Shown here: positions 26,126-37,934 of the stretch, piece after piece | Layout of the letters: each line of letters begins with the position of its first letter | How positions within the stretch are numbered: the stretch's first letter is position 1 | Assembly (NCBI GenBank): GCA_019614645.1 | Contig: JABWDB010000038.1 | Coordinates: forward strand, 1,674,001 to 1,738,000 | Direction: 5' to 3' | From: Stratiolaelaps scimitus | Lineage: Eukaryota > Arthropoda > Arachnida > Mesostigmata > Laelapidae | Length of the DNA: 64,000 bases | Program-made: the position numbers and the translations under genes | Notes under the pieces: model-generated | Seen by the model: the letters and a program-made list of their open reading frames with translations, nothing else | Databases searched by the model: none | Told to the model about the DNA's origin: nothing

Positions 26126-27080
26126 GCTGCTGGTTCCTATTTGTGATTTTCCGAATGCACTGATTGATGTGTGCAATTATTCATGATGTATCTGTGGGAC
26201 GGTTTTGTCATGCTCCTGAGTTCGGTAACAAGTCTTATACGAATGCAGCTCTATGTGAAATGCACATGGAAACTCATTGCATGATACGTTCAGACAACAT
26301 CGGAATTTGTAATAGAATCGTGTATGCAAAGTCTGTATGGATAGTCTATAATCCATACACCAATGCGTATGCGTGTGCATTGTGCTGTCAGAATATGTAA
26401 ATGTGATTCATGTCGGATAAATATTTCAACGACAGAGAATGAGTAATTGATTCGCAGCTTAGAATATTTCCTTTCTAGATGAAATTTGCCTCCAAAAACA
26501 AGTGATGCTCGTGAGTGCAGCAGTGGCACTCCTAACCACTGGGGGTATTTAATTTCGATTGTTAGCTAAGAGGCAAAACGCTCTTTAGTGCATCAGATTC
26601 AACGGATTAGGAGTGAATGCTTGCCGGTACATTGGTTCCCTGAGCATGGATATTTCTTCTTCCACTATTGAAGTTCTGCTTTTCTTTTCCCCAATATCTC
26701 TTCCATGTCATTGGCGAAGAAATGCATACTATTATAAAATAAAAACCTTCGGGAGCTAACAATAAAGACACTGGCATGGCGGTATCATCCAGAAGTCATA
26801 ATATACAGATATATGACATCAAGCCCTTGTATTCATGATGATGTTGCTGGTTGTCGAAGCCTTAATCAGGCCTTGAGGCCCTTTGTGGAACTGAACTTAG
26901 ATAGTTGCAACCCATACTACAACAGAACGAAACTCTTCGGGTAGACTTGAATCGAGGGGGGCTCTATTCTATTCCGCGGATAGAGTTCAGAGGAAGGACT
27001 TACCACCCAATGTGGCCTGTGGTATTGAAGGCAAGCGAAGAAGCAAACAAGCATTGACAACTGTGCAAGGCCAAACACAG
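22151..27080. other. Intron 1 sequence, nothing recognised
   Basis: Several 60-126 codon ORFs (for example 23250-23630) overlap others on both strands and have no recognisable domain. A (TA)n tract lies at 26089-26120. Confidence 0.45.
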
Positions 27081-27082
27081 AC

Positions 27083-27277
27083 ATGGCACGAACTATCTGT
27101 GTACTAGTTCTATTATTATCACTATTAATATACTGTGTAGCGGTAGAACTGGACTATCCTAACTACTACGAAGGTGATAACTCAATGATAATAATTACCT
27201 TAACAATGCAGTTGGCGCCATACACCACATGGGGGCAACCAGTTCAATTATCATTGTCAAAAATATCCAAACGTTGA
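27083..27277 (+). CDS. Possible small secreted peptide or signal-peptide exon
   Basis: A 64-codon ORF whose first 20 residues look like a signal peptide: a short start with one Arg, then CVLVLLLSLLIYCVAV, then an acidic, Tyr-rich stretch (ELDYPNYYEGDN). The start context is good (GACATGG). A GTGATA after the Glu codon could be a splice donor, so only the first 30 or so residues may be coding. It lies in intron 1 on the same strand as the host gene. No family was recognised and no downstream exon was found. A chance ORF remains quite possible. Confidence 0.35.
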   Translation: MARTICVLVLLLSLLIYCVAVELDYPNYYEGDNSMIIITLTMQLAPYTTWGQPVQLSLSKISKR

Positions 27278-30214
27278 TAGTTGTTAAAGCTACAGTTTGG
27301 TAAGCTAGAGGAACATGACGAGTGTGAATGGAAGACTATGTATGGCCTGTGGCTATTTAGGCCGAGCCAACACCCGGCCAACATAAAGACATCAATATTA
27401 TTCGCAATGCGTAACAAACCCCCAGTGAATTATTCTTCTTTCCCTTGGTGATGGTAATTTGACACATCGTATAGACGACAATAGCTGTCTGCGATGGTGG
27501 TAGTGTCGTAATATTTTGTTATATATAATATAATAATAATAATAACTGAGCGATCTGACCGGAGCGACGGCTAGTTATGTAAGCGTTATCACCAATTATT
27601 CTATGCCACCCAGCCGTCCGTATTAAACGAACTACTGTCACAACATAAAGGATTTCATGTTTATTATAATACTTGGAATTTTTGTTATCGAACATCTGCC
27701 AAGTTCAACATCCAGCCAATCAAGCTCAATTCCGCATTCTAAGAAAGTCCGTCACCGCGCCGCGAGCAAGGCCTTTGGCGGAATAAAACAATTTACAAAA
27801 TAGTCTGCGCATTTGGGGGTGAATGTTGCGTGTACCGATCTTATCACAAATAGAAACAAATCATAAAGGATCAGGATCATTGAGCATAGGAGAGAAGTGT
27901 AAACTACATACACCGCTAAATAAGTTGATCTCAGCTCCATCCTGTTGTTCCCGCTTAGTAACATGATGAGCCTCTCCTGCTGCTACCTACAGCAGATAGT
28001 CGGCATATATAAGGGCTGTGTGCTAAGTGTGCTTTTCCTCGCTTACTGGACGTTAAGAGCACCATGCCTACTCTGACGAGCCGGATATGGACATCGACAG
28101 GTATTACACCTCAAGTGACCCTGTGCCGAGGACAACTCAAAAGCACGTAGCCTGGAATATCAGCTCCACCGTCAAGTCTCAAGGTGATTTTCACAAGCGG
28201 GGATTCTCAAGGATATAACCCAAATATAGGCGGTAAACATTACAACGGGCACCGTCAGTCTTTTAATCTCAAGTGAAAGCATTTTCAGTTAACGCCGGGG
28301 ACCAGAGCCTAGCATGGCGTCCATGAGAAAGAGAGAGAGAGAGATGTTGAGACCACACGAAGGCAAATACAGCGGTATCACAAACTTTTTATCCATTAAC
28401 AGTGTTTTGCACATTCTAAAGTCGGCAGCGGGACGACGTTGTGATTGTTTCATTAGAAGCTGGACAACTTCAGACAACTCGACCTCTAGGCTCTCTGCAA
28501 CGTGGCCTTCTATCGAGCAGTCGACGACGATCACAGCCCCTTCATCTGTGGTTGGGTTGTCGTGTCATTCGGTTAATGGTGCTTTTTCTATTCACTGCCG
28601 CCAGATATATAGAGATAACGCAAATATTATTATACCTGTGAATTAAGATAAACACCGGCGAGATAATATATAAACTAATCGATAGCATAACAATGCATAT
28701 GAACGATGTGGAAAGTCTCCCACTTTCAGGAGATATTTTCGGTGCTTGCGTATTGCGATATACTCCGTCATAGCCAAATTTTCCCTGATACAATCACCAG
28801 GAGCTGTGGAGTTCTTATCTACCCAAATTAGTCCAGCTGCAAAGAGTAACAAGTTTGTCATGATACAAAAGTTGATTACACTAGCTGAGATTGACGCTCT
28901 CTGGGTCATCGAATTTTTATAATAAACACTACACAATGCGCTCTGAGGGTGCGGTCCGTTATGTGTTGAGAAGAGTCTGAATATATATACTACTCTTGGT
29001 ACTCATCGGGCTTTGTTCAACAAATACTTCAATGAGTCTGTTCCTCAATAAGAAGTGACCTGAGGCGCGTTTGCTACCGACCGAACGAGCTATGATATAC
29101 AACAATAATAACAAGGACACCAACAACAACAAAGTATATGGCATTATTTGCGCATTGCTAACCATCCGGAGGTAAACATAAATCGCACAAAAGACCTGTC
29201 GCGACAACATTGCGACACTATCAATGAAGTTGATTGGTGACGTCAGCAGTGCACTCCAATAAGTAAAAATATAAAGTGGCGTTGTATAAAGAAAAGAGGG
29301 ACGAGTAATGCCAGGGTGAAAATTGAAAAGAAAAGTTTTGAAAATGGTTCTGAGAACCATTGTATATATATAACCACTGTATATATACCTGCTTTACCAC
29401 AGTGCAGTATATTACAGTACTATTGTAAGGTATCAATATATTATATAATCTTAACAGTGATACTCGCTGAGCATGTATGAACGACATTATAAAAATAATG
29501 CCATTGAACATATAATATTATATATATATATATATATATTACATATATATATACACCCACCCGTTTACTGTATAGGGGTTTAGGATACTTTAGGCTGACA
29601 CTCATATATGTAAAGTATTATAAGCTGCGGTGTCTATAGTATTATAAATATAACATAATATTGAGATATTTTTATTTTACTAATATATTTGATATAATAT
29701 TTAATAATTAATTGTGTGGGCCACTGTACTGTACTCAATAAATTATATATTACTGTATGTTTCACCTAGCAATGGCGGGTTGTAGCCGGGGCGAGATAGT
29801 CGGAACCTCCCGGAAGCATTATATGGTTTGTTTTTAATGCACACTAAAATGTTACTAACTGATGTCGCAGTAGAGTAGTCAATTTCTGCTGGCTTGTTTG
29901 TAGCTTACCAATCAGGAGGATAACAATATCGGGCAACATCATGAACCACTAAGTGTCTTAAACCCGATTTACTGAACACACTGAGGCGATCTTTATAATT
30001 TTAGTGGTTATCATAACGGCTATTTGCAGTGAGCGCGAGATTACAGATAGATAAGAAGAAAGTGTAATCTTTCGCATTCCAGATAGGGAATGAAGAGAAA
30101 TCTTATTTCGAAATAATATCTTGCCTAACAGGTCCACATTTTGAATATTATTCCTTGATAATGTGTTTTGAAATAGTCGTGATGCACCTAGAATAACGAA
30201 GTCTCCGAAGTAGT
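27278..30214. other. Intron 1 sequence, no supported gene
   Basis: Overlapping ORFs of 80-133 codons on both strands (28289-28646, 28643-28936, 28959-29360) lack motifs or splice context. A (TA)n tract lies at 29518-29540, and 29600-29760 is very AT-rich. Confidence 0.45.
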
Positions 30215-31399
30215 ATGTCTAGTACACAGGGTGCCTTCAGTTGTGAACATGACCCTTCCGATCGACATCATTCTGCAGCGTTTATTCGAACAGGTTGCTT
30301 CGCAAGATTATTTAGTCGGAAGCGATCAGCGAAGAAACGTGTTGACCGGCTACTCCTTGAAGAGATGCTTAATCATTACCACACAATTCAAAAGCGTATA
30401 CAGGTTCTTGAGCAAGCATATGGCAAAATGTATGCTCGTTGGGTAAACTTGAATTCATTCAATGCGATAGAATATACAGAAAGTCAACGAATTGACGAGA
30501 TTAATAAATCGCTTGAAGGCGTTAAAGAAACCACTATTGACGACGGTGTCTACTCTGGCGGTGGTAGAGAAGGGCATGGCGGCGGCGATATTGAAGCAGC
30601 TGCGGGGTTCAAATTCGAATCAGCCAGGTCAAAATCCCATGAATCTAAAGCTGGTGCTGGGACTGGTACGCCGAATGATACACGAAAATTAAAGAAGGAC
30701 TTTTGGTCGTTGTGGAAAGCACTCCGACGCATGATTCGTTTTCGGAAGGCTGATAGAAAACCGAATGCTGTACCTCGCCAGGACATGTCCTCGAACACAA
30801 AGCTGGCATCTGGCAGCATGAAGTCTATCGTGGCCCAGATACGCCCAGCGGACCTTTCTACTGAATTCGCCGAAACGTTGGCAAGCAACAACAGCAGTGC
30901 TGGTGGCGTGTGTGAGAGCGCAGACGTTACGAGGGTAGTGATTCCGACTGTGTTTGATCCGATGGTAAAAATCTATTCCGTAACTATGCCCGTATCTGAG
31001 AATACATCTGTCATGCGCCATCCGCACTCATTCGACGCGATCCCCTCTACCACACGCAACGGCACTACGTTGAGAACCACCCTTAGAACGTCGCCATCGA
31101 CAAATAGTGTCAGCCCTAAAGACCTAGTTCGGTGTCACCGCTCTTCCACATCTGTGAGTGGGTTTTCAACCGCTGAGTCAAAGGCTCGTCGAGGGGAATG
31201 TCCTGCACGAATAACTTGTACAAGTTCCTCAGATATAGGAAAAAAGTCATTAGCAGAATCTATCAGAAGTTGTCCCTCCGAACCTTACGTTCTCTATAGC
31301 AGAACCTCTTCGGAACCGGAGGAATCCTTTGCAGAGCAAACGCAAACGGGGCGGACCACAAACGTAGAAAACATAACTTCGACAGAAGCCTGTTCGTAA
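30215..31399 (+). CDS. Intronless 394-residue protein of unknown function, nested in intron 1
   Basis: A single uninterrupted frame of 394 codons in a region where chance ORFs rarely pass 130. Its base composition is visibly richer in G+C than the flanks, which supports coding. Residues 30-46 are basic (RLFSRKRSAKKR). Residues 43-76 look helical or coiled-coil (VDRLLLEEMLNHYHTIQKRI). Residues 113-126 are Gly-rich. Residues 158-182 form a basic, aromatic amphipathic stretch (KKDFWSLWKALRRMIRFRK). From about 270 to the end it is Ser/Thr-rich and probably disordered. There is no signal peptide, membrane helix or known catalytic motif. The intronless form suggests a retrogene or an orphan gene. 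An AG at 30229 falls on a codon boundary in phase 0, so an alternative last exon of the host gene is conceivable, but the pyrimidine tract is poor. Confidence 0.6.
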   Translation: MSSTQGAFSCEHDPSDRHHSAAFIRTGCFARLFSRKRSAKKRVDRLLLEEMLNHYHTIQKRIQVLEQAYGKMYARWVNLNSFNAIEYTESQRIDEINKSLEGVKETTIDDGVYSGGGREGHGGGDIEAAAGFKFESARSKSHESKAGAGTGTPNDTRKLKKDFWSLWKALRRMIRFRKADRKPNAVPRQDMSSNTKLASGSMKSIVAQIRPADLSTEFAETLASNNSSAGGVCESADVTRVVIPTVFDPMVKIYSVTMPVSENTSVMRHPHSFDAIPSTTRNGTTLRTTLRTSPSTNSVSPKDLVRCHRSSTSVSGFSTAESKARRGECPARITCTSSSDIGKKSLAESIRSCPSEPYVLYSRTSSEPEESFAEQTQTGRTTNVENITSTEACS

Positions 31400-32246
31400 A
31401 CGCAACTTCTGAACTGTCCGTATTTAAAGGAATGGCCTCCCCTCGACGTCCAGAGGCCACGTGCGATCCACACAGGTAATGTGGAACTTCGCACTCGCTG
31501 GTCGTGCGCCTTATTGCCCTTCCTGGCTGTAGTTACTGTGTTGGCATAATAACCTTTATATTTAAAGACATTAAACAAGAACTGCCTAGAGTCATTGCAC
31601 ACTGTCGCTGTAACCAAATCGCGAAATAGGTTGTTCGGTGGTTCAAGAAAAGACTCAAACGGTGACCCTAAATGGACGTTTGGGAATCGGATGTATAAAT
31701 GAGTCATGTGCTGTTCATATACAATTATGCAATGAGCTATTATTGTGTTGCCGAAAGAGACGTGAAACTTAAATATACTAGATATCATTATATAGACCAC
31801 CTTCAATTCTGTAATGAGTACGAGAAACATATGGTCAAGGTCCACTCGGGCGTGAGGGCCTTAATGATTGACTGATGACCGATGATACTTCTACGTACTC
31901 TCCAGGCCTCGTGAAACAGACATGAACTGCTGACCCCGAAGAAACTGACGTACCTTTTCGGTGTGCTTCATCCTCGAATCGCTTATACCTAAACGCGTTT
32001 TCGATTGAGACCTCCATAAGGAATTCACTTGCCGCAATCTTCTTTCCACTATAACACAACAGCAACGACACGACTCTACAAGACGTAACGAATCGTCGGT
32101 TGCGATGAAGCGGATGACTCTTTCTTTGAGTGTTGTATCCTTCGAACCTATCTTTCGACGTAACAACTAACGTAGAAGTCCGTAGCCGAATAAGGCGAAT
32201 ATAATGGCTTGGTTTTTGTGGGCTAGATTTATTTCAAAGTAAGGGT
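31400..32246. other. No supported gene
   Basis: A 183-codon minus-strand frame (31294-31845) partly antisense to the preceding ORF has no start-context, motif or compositional support. There is no clear poly(A) signal for the 394-codon ORF in the first few hundred bases. Confidence 0.4.
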
Positions 32247-32265
32247 TGGAAGCGGCGTTCCTATA

Positions 32266-32297
<32 letters not shown>

Positions 32298-32400
32298 ATA
32301 TATATATATATATGTTTGAACCTTGCTTCAATCGCTTATAATCAAGTGATTGAAGTAAGGCTCACATATATATAATATATATATATGAACGCCGCTTCCA
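32247..32400. repeat. Nested foldback hairpin with TA-rich arms
   Basis: The outer arms TGGAAGCGGCGTTC (32247-32260) and its exact complement (32387-32400) enclose (TA)n tracts. An inner 17-bp stem at 32321-32337 and 32344-32360 (CCTTGCTTCAATC with one mismatch) surrounds a 6-bp loop. The whole 154-bp unit can fold as one long hairpin. It resembles a foldback MITE. No TSD was fixed. Confidence 0.75.
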
Positions 32401-32515
32401 GCACTGACCTTTATAATCAAGGGTCTCATATTACACCTCAGCAACTCGTTGAGCTTCAGTGTGAGTTGTTGTACTTTCTGTAATATATTGCTATTGATCA
32501 CGTCTATGGTAAATG

Positions 32516-32655
32516 GTAAATGTTTATTGGTTTATTAAAGGAGCTGCAATTTTACAATGCTTAAGCTCTCTTATATGTCACACAGCGGGGCTCGAACCTG
32601 CGGCCTCTGGCTTCCGACAGCCAGAGACTTACTGGTTGTTCAGTGCTACCGCGTA
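32516..32655 (-). repeat. tRNA-derived SINE-like repeat, copy B
   Basis: Minus-strand B-box GGTTCGAGCCC at 32588-32598. An anticodon-arm-like stem (CTCTGGC paired with GCCAGAG) precedes it. The body and tandem ATTTACC tail match copy A at 16956-17090. Both copies lie in the same orientation in intron 1. The tRNA of origin cannot be named from two degenerate copies. Confidence 0.7.
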
Positions 32656-35600
32656 TACGAGCAGTAATTGTTAAGCATCTGTCAAATATGGTGCTAAATA
32701 ACTATTCTGCCTTAGAATGTTTCTATACCTGTTATCCAATCCATATAGGTTAGATGAGTATCAATTAGGTGCGGACTTACAGACAACTACTCATAATCTA
32801 TTGCCCATTGCTAATTTACATAATCCGTTGGATGCGCGAAAATTTAAGAATTGAAATGGCAAGTATTCTTAATCAGACTGAAACATCTGCGCAGTGGTCG
32901 GACAAAGTCATTTGTAAAAATCGCCAGGATGGAAATAGTAGAAAACCTGTATTCGTTCCTATCTGCTCAAATGTTAAGAGTTTAAAAATAATATTAATAC
33001 AGTTATTTGTTTTTATTTTAACAAGTTGCTTTGTTGCTAATGATACATAATAGTATAAGAAAATTCATGCTGATGACACAGTTGGATAATGACATATCAC
33101 ACGATAATTGTGATAGTATGTATTTAGTGAATTGTCATTGTTAATTGTAATCTGTCCAGCTCTCTTTACAAAGGAAGAACTCGACGTGGCCTGACTTGAT
33201 TCATTGTAGCACGGTTTTCCTTGTCACTATGATCACACAGGCCTTCGCGCTGGTTGCTAACATTCTCATGATTATATTTAGTGAAAATGGAACCGTGAAG
33301 GAAGCCTACTCTGGTGGCTAGCATCTACGCTCAATTAATGCGATTCCCACGGGGTTAGATGAATGCCGCATGCACCTGTTTTGCATTACACACGAGAAAT
33401 GGGCCATCTATAAATGCATATGCTTAAGTAAATAGGTTAACTAAGGTTTATTCAAACATACAGTACTTAGGAATTTCTAGGGATTAATAAGTAAATTGGT
33501 GCGAGACAACACATGCATATATGTGACTTGGCAATAAGTGATAAATACCGTAACATAATATGGGATAGAATGAACATTCCATGTAAACTGGAATATAATA
33601 TTACAGTTGATATTATATTTGATAATAATAATATAATATTACATCACAAGATATTACATTTGATTACCTTTACTGTTCAACAATGATTCAAATAACAGTA
33701 AGATCTGGTCACTTCTAAGATTACTGCGTAGACTGCACCGCTCACCTTGTTTTTATTGACTTGCGCACTGTCGCTTGGATTCGTATTAAGAGGGGACTTC
33801 ACGTTGACTGTGCATAACATGTATGAAACAACTACAACAGTTGACGCCACTCGGTCGATGACAGCGGCTTCTGCCAATGATAATCAGTATCCATTGTCTC
33901 TATAGCACACACTGTTTACTTCTGATCCGTTCAACATGACAATGCTGATACCTACACCACTGTTTCTCTGTTGGTACTATCCAAGTCTGTTTATATTAGC
34001 GAGGATTGGAGGGCTGGTCAGCATCCATGAGTGACCACAAGTCCAATTAGCCAGGACAACAGCGGCTGGAGCATCAGTCGTTGACGCCGCGCGCCTCGGT
34101 ACGGGGGCCGCGCGCCTGGGCACGGGGGACGAATGGCGTTATAGGGTACACTATTCCCCACGGGAATTTTCACAATGGACACACACATGTCGAAGGCAAC
34201 AGCCCACTGAACAACAAGGGTGACAACGGATGTAGACAATCACAGAGATGACACTTGACTTCGTTGACGATACTCGGTACCTAGAAATAGAGGGAAAACG
34301 CCCGGATGCTATTACCTGCCTATTATATTTATTTGCATTAAAAGTACTAGAATACTGAAACGCCATTGCTGAAATGCCAGGATATAGAGGAGACGATTTT
34401 CTGCCAGTATTTTTTTTCGTACTGACGCATCTTGTATCAACGATAGAGGAAAAAATCGATCGAACGTAAAGCCCCGTGAAATGATCGTGTGACAGATTAA
34501 CAGTCGAACTCGAAACCTTGTGGTTGACTTATGGCTTTATTCGTGTCCTTCTAATCAAAAGTACCGTGTAGTTTCTGAAGAGAAGGTCGTCCAATTCAAT
34601 CAAGCCACGTTCTAATATGTTGAGTGAACTAAGTCCTTTATAGTTACATGTATTTGAAATGATTTCAAAGGAAGGTTTGGATCAAACATCGCGCAATAAA
34701 TCATTATAGTCGCTTCTGAATTGAAGCAGTCCGGACACCGAAAAGAATTTTCTCAAAGGAAACTAGGACTACGCAGTAGTATGTTAATCAGAACTTCGCG
34801 TATTTCGATAGCGCGTGATCCTTAGCCTACGCAAACGTAGCTCCTTGTAATCGAGTTGAGTCTTAAAACAATTTTACCTGTTACATCCAGTTGCCTTTGA
34901 CAGACGTTACTTGCAGCTTCCCTTGAGAGACCTGTTTAGCAGACATATTCGCCCTTTTGAGGCCTTCGTTAAGAATTTCATAAGCACGTGCCTCGGAAGA
35001 ACCACCTCCACTCGTACTATCATCATCATCTTGAGTAGAGGCTGATTAACTTTTAAATATACTGGTATTGGCGTATTCGGGAAAGACTGGTATAAACAGG
35101 CCCTTATGAGGTCTCTCTCTCGAGATATATATATATATATACTACACATTTACTCGTCTACTTTTCCCTTTGAGAACCTATAGCGTATCGTTGTCAACCC
35201 GTCCGTCGGGGTAGTAGTCTGCACCGAGTTGGCCGGGCAAAATATATTGTTGACAGAAGTGGTCCCGAGACTATGTAGCGATCGGTTGAAAGACAAATGG
35301 ATATACATATTCTTGCGTTTGTTCAACTTTGCGTTGGAAGAAGGATAAATATATTGTGCACAAATGGGTTGCCAAAAAAGTACACTAAAAAGGAGCTTCA
35401 AAATATACTGTTTCATTTCCAAGTGCACTCCTGGTATTCATATATCATTCTACGATATATGAATGTAGAGATTTATGGGACTCGTATACAGTTTATAAAT
35501 AAGCGATTTGTATCGATGTAAACAGCTATACTACGCAGTCAAGTACAGAGTAGCCATTTTAAACACGCGATAGCCTTACTCAAGAAACTAAGGGAATTTT

Positions 35601-36130
35601 CTGGTGAATAATTACGGCATTTCGTGGCACGTTTCAATGTACTTTTCGTCGTACAGCGTCATTATTCATGGGCGGAAGTTGGGACTTGTGTCAATTGTCA
35701 GAAGATACAGATATTGACCGATCTGTCAATGGAACTGTTTGTTGTGTTTACTAAATAACATTGGACAACAATGTAGAGAAAATATCGAGGGAGATATATG
35801 GCGGAACTGCTAGACGTTGGTTGAGGGAGTATGTTCGAGAAGATGCGTTCCTCCAAGCGTCAGGGACCTTTTTAAGTGATTCACTTGTTTCTATGATTAA
35901 ATAAATCATATGGATGACCTCAGTTTATTTAAACCATTTTCCGATCATAGGAAGAGTGAAAAGGCTTCCAAATACATCTGCTACATCAGCTTAGGGGATA
36001 CTTGTCGTCTTAGCACCTGCATGCGTCCGGAAGTAATTAGTGAAATTATTGACTATCTACTTATACAGTAATATCGGCCATCGTTTATTATTTGCTAATA
36101 ACAACCATGTTACCTGCCTTTTCATTTCAG
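32656..36130. other. Rest of intron 1, nothing recognised
   Basis: Short ORFs only. The last 20 bases form a strong acceptor tract (CCTTTTCATTTCAG) for exon 2. Confidence 0.5.
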
Positions 36131-36188
36131 CAGGATGAATCGACTATAGGGCTGACCAAAACGCTGGCCCACTTCTACGAGGTGAAAT
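36131..36188 (+). CDS. Exon 2 of the membrane protein gene
   Basis: A 58-bp exon encoding 19 residues (starting QDESTIGLTK) plus one base. It enters in phase 0, matching exon 1, and leaves in phase 1, matching exon 3. The acceptor has a long pyrimidine tract ending TTTCAGCAG, a tandem NAGNAG site, so the first Gln may be optional. The donor is AAT|GTAAGT. It adds to the extracellular part ahead of the Ser/Pro-rich linker. Exons this short are easily missed. The fit of both phases and both splice sites is the evidence. Confidence 0.6.
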
Positions 36189-37120
36189 GTAAGTTTCCCA
36201 GTACACACATATACCAGAATAATAAATATTTGTAGAATACACAAACATATGATATATTCGCAGTGTAGGAAGCACCGACAAGTAAACTAGTACTGCACGA
36301 ACAATTAAAAACTTTAATATAGAGAGAGGCGTCTGTTTTTCAACCACGTGCAGAGCGAACTGAAAACTCGAATATTCCGTTTGCTCAATTGAATGTTCTA
36401 TCTCTCTCTCCTTTCGTATTTTCGCTTTATGAGAGAGGTCAGCATCTACTGGGTTCATTTCATTTTCACTGCGTGGTTCAGACTATAGGTCACAACTAAT
36501 TGAAAAGTGTTACGAAATTAACGGGAAGCAACGAAATGTGGGGTTTCGCTCGTTAGGCGTCGCTAATTATTCATCGTCATTCGTCGGGATTTTAAGATAT
36601 CTTTCTTTATTAAGCTCGAGAGACCTAAAAACGCGATAGAAGAACGAGCATGAAGCCTTCAGCCGCGTTGTTCTTCGATGTATTATGCCATTCGCACACC
36701 ACGCCTATATTCGCGCGCAATTCGCACTCTACGAGTAAGCTGGTGTTACCTTTAACATATTCCTGGGGAGGCTATAACGTAAATTCAATAAAGCACGCGT
36801 ACTTTCAAACCCATTATACCGTTAGCATCGATTTCGCGCACCTCCTCCTGCAGAGTAGTATCTATCCGCACCGCACAAATCCACAAAATGCGAGGCTTTT
36901 GCAACTACACACCAAGCTCAGCAATGTTAAGTTTAATCGTGGTTGGTAATGAACTTAATCCAGAGTAATATCAATCTTATAGTTTAGTGTTAATAGGCTG
37001 GTTAAGGAGAAGATATATTACGAACTACATGATACTTTGCTGTGGATCTCAGCTGTGGCTATGGCAAACTTCATATCATTAAATTCACTAGCAATATAGA
37101 GGCTAATATATATATTATAT

Positions 37121-37645
37121 TAAGTTGACCCAAAAAAACCGAAAACATATAAATTTCAATATCGGTTAAACTAAGTTAGCTAGAACAATGATTTTTTACC
37201 ATTTATAACTTCGTTATTTACGGCCTCTCGGAGCAAATCGATGTTTGAATACGTTTTGCCACCTATAGCCCTCTTTAATCGATGGAAATAACCATAGTCA
37301 CACGAGGTTAAATCGGGAGAATGGGGGGGATGCCATCGCTGAATCCTGTTGACCTTAAGCCAGGACGTAAATTCATTGCTATAATATGCCCTAGCATTGT
37401 CATCGAGCAGCCACACTCAGCGCCTCCTATTGTTATGCCAGTTATTCATGAGTCCCGTCAAGAAAGGAATCGAGTCGATTCCATTTTTTCTTTGGTGCCC
37501 AAAATAACGTTCTAGCAAATTCCGTTGAAATCCATGTCAAGTGCTACCATTAGCCGAATGCTAGGGGCTTTCGCGCCACCTGCTTGCTAATTGTTGTCTC
37601 ATTACCCGCCAAATTTGAAGTCGAACCGGCCAATAATAACAATAT
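37121..37645 (-). mobile_element. Mariner-family element, internally deleted copy 2
   Basis: The left end (TAAGTTGACCCAAAAAAACC) matches the TIR of the element at 11788-12771. Similarity ends near 37645 without the other TIR, so that end is lost. The minus strand encodes the C-terminal catalytic part: LLDDNA (second Asp; the family usually has HDN) and PPHSPDLTSCDYGYFHRLKR (third Asp). Roughly 500 bp present in copy 1 (HTH and first Asp block) are deleted at about 37540. It sits in intron 2 of the membrane protein gene. Confidence 0.8.
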
Positions 37646-37934
37646 CGCGTTCTGGCGTAAATCGGCTTCAGCGCAGGGCGCATAAAATATATATAACATC
37701 TATAAACTTACCGCGTAAAGTATGACGCAATGTTGAAATCAGCTTGTTCTCGTGCGTGGTAATCTGCTCAACCTAAAGATTCATTCAAAATCTAATAATC
37801 AAGATTCAGATTTTGATCTAATTTGATAGGATTGACAGAGAAGATTGCCTGCTTGGCTTTATGCCGTATTATTGAATGTGAGGGCTAATCTGTTTATAAA
37901 AAAATATCCAACGTAATCTGTGTAAAGAGTTCAC

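Noticed and set aside
31294..31845. 183-codon minus-strand ORF
   Set aside because: Partly antisense to the 394-codon ORF, AT-rich codons, no motif or splice context; probably chance.
35640..35880. RRWLREYVRED-like HTH impression in 35.8 kb
   Set aside because: A single weak peptide with no neighbouring transposase motifs or terminal repeats.
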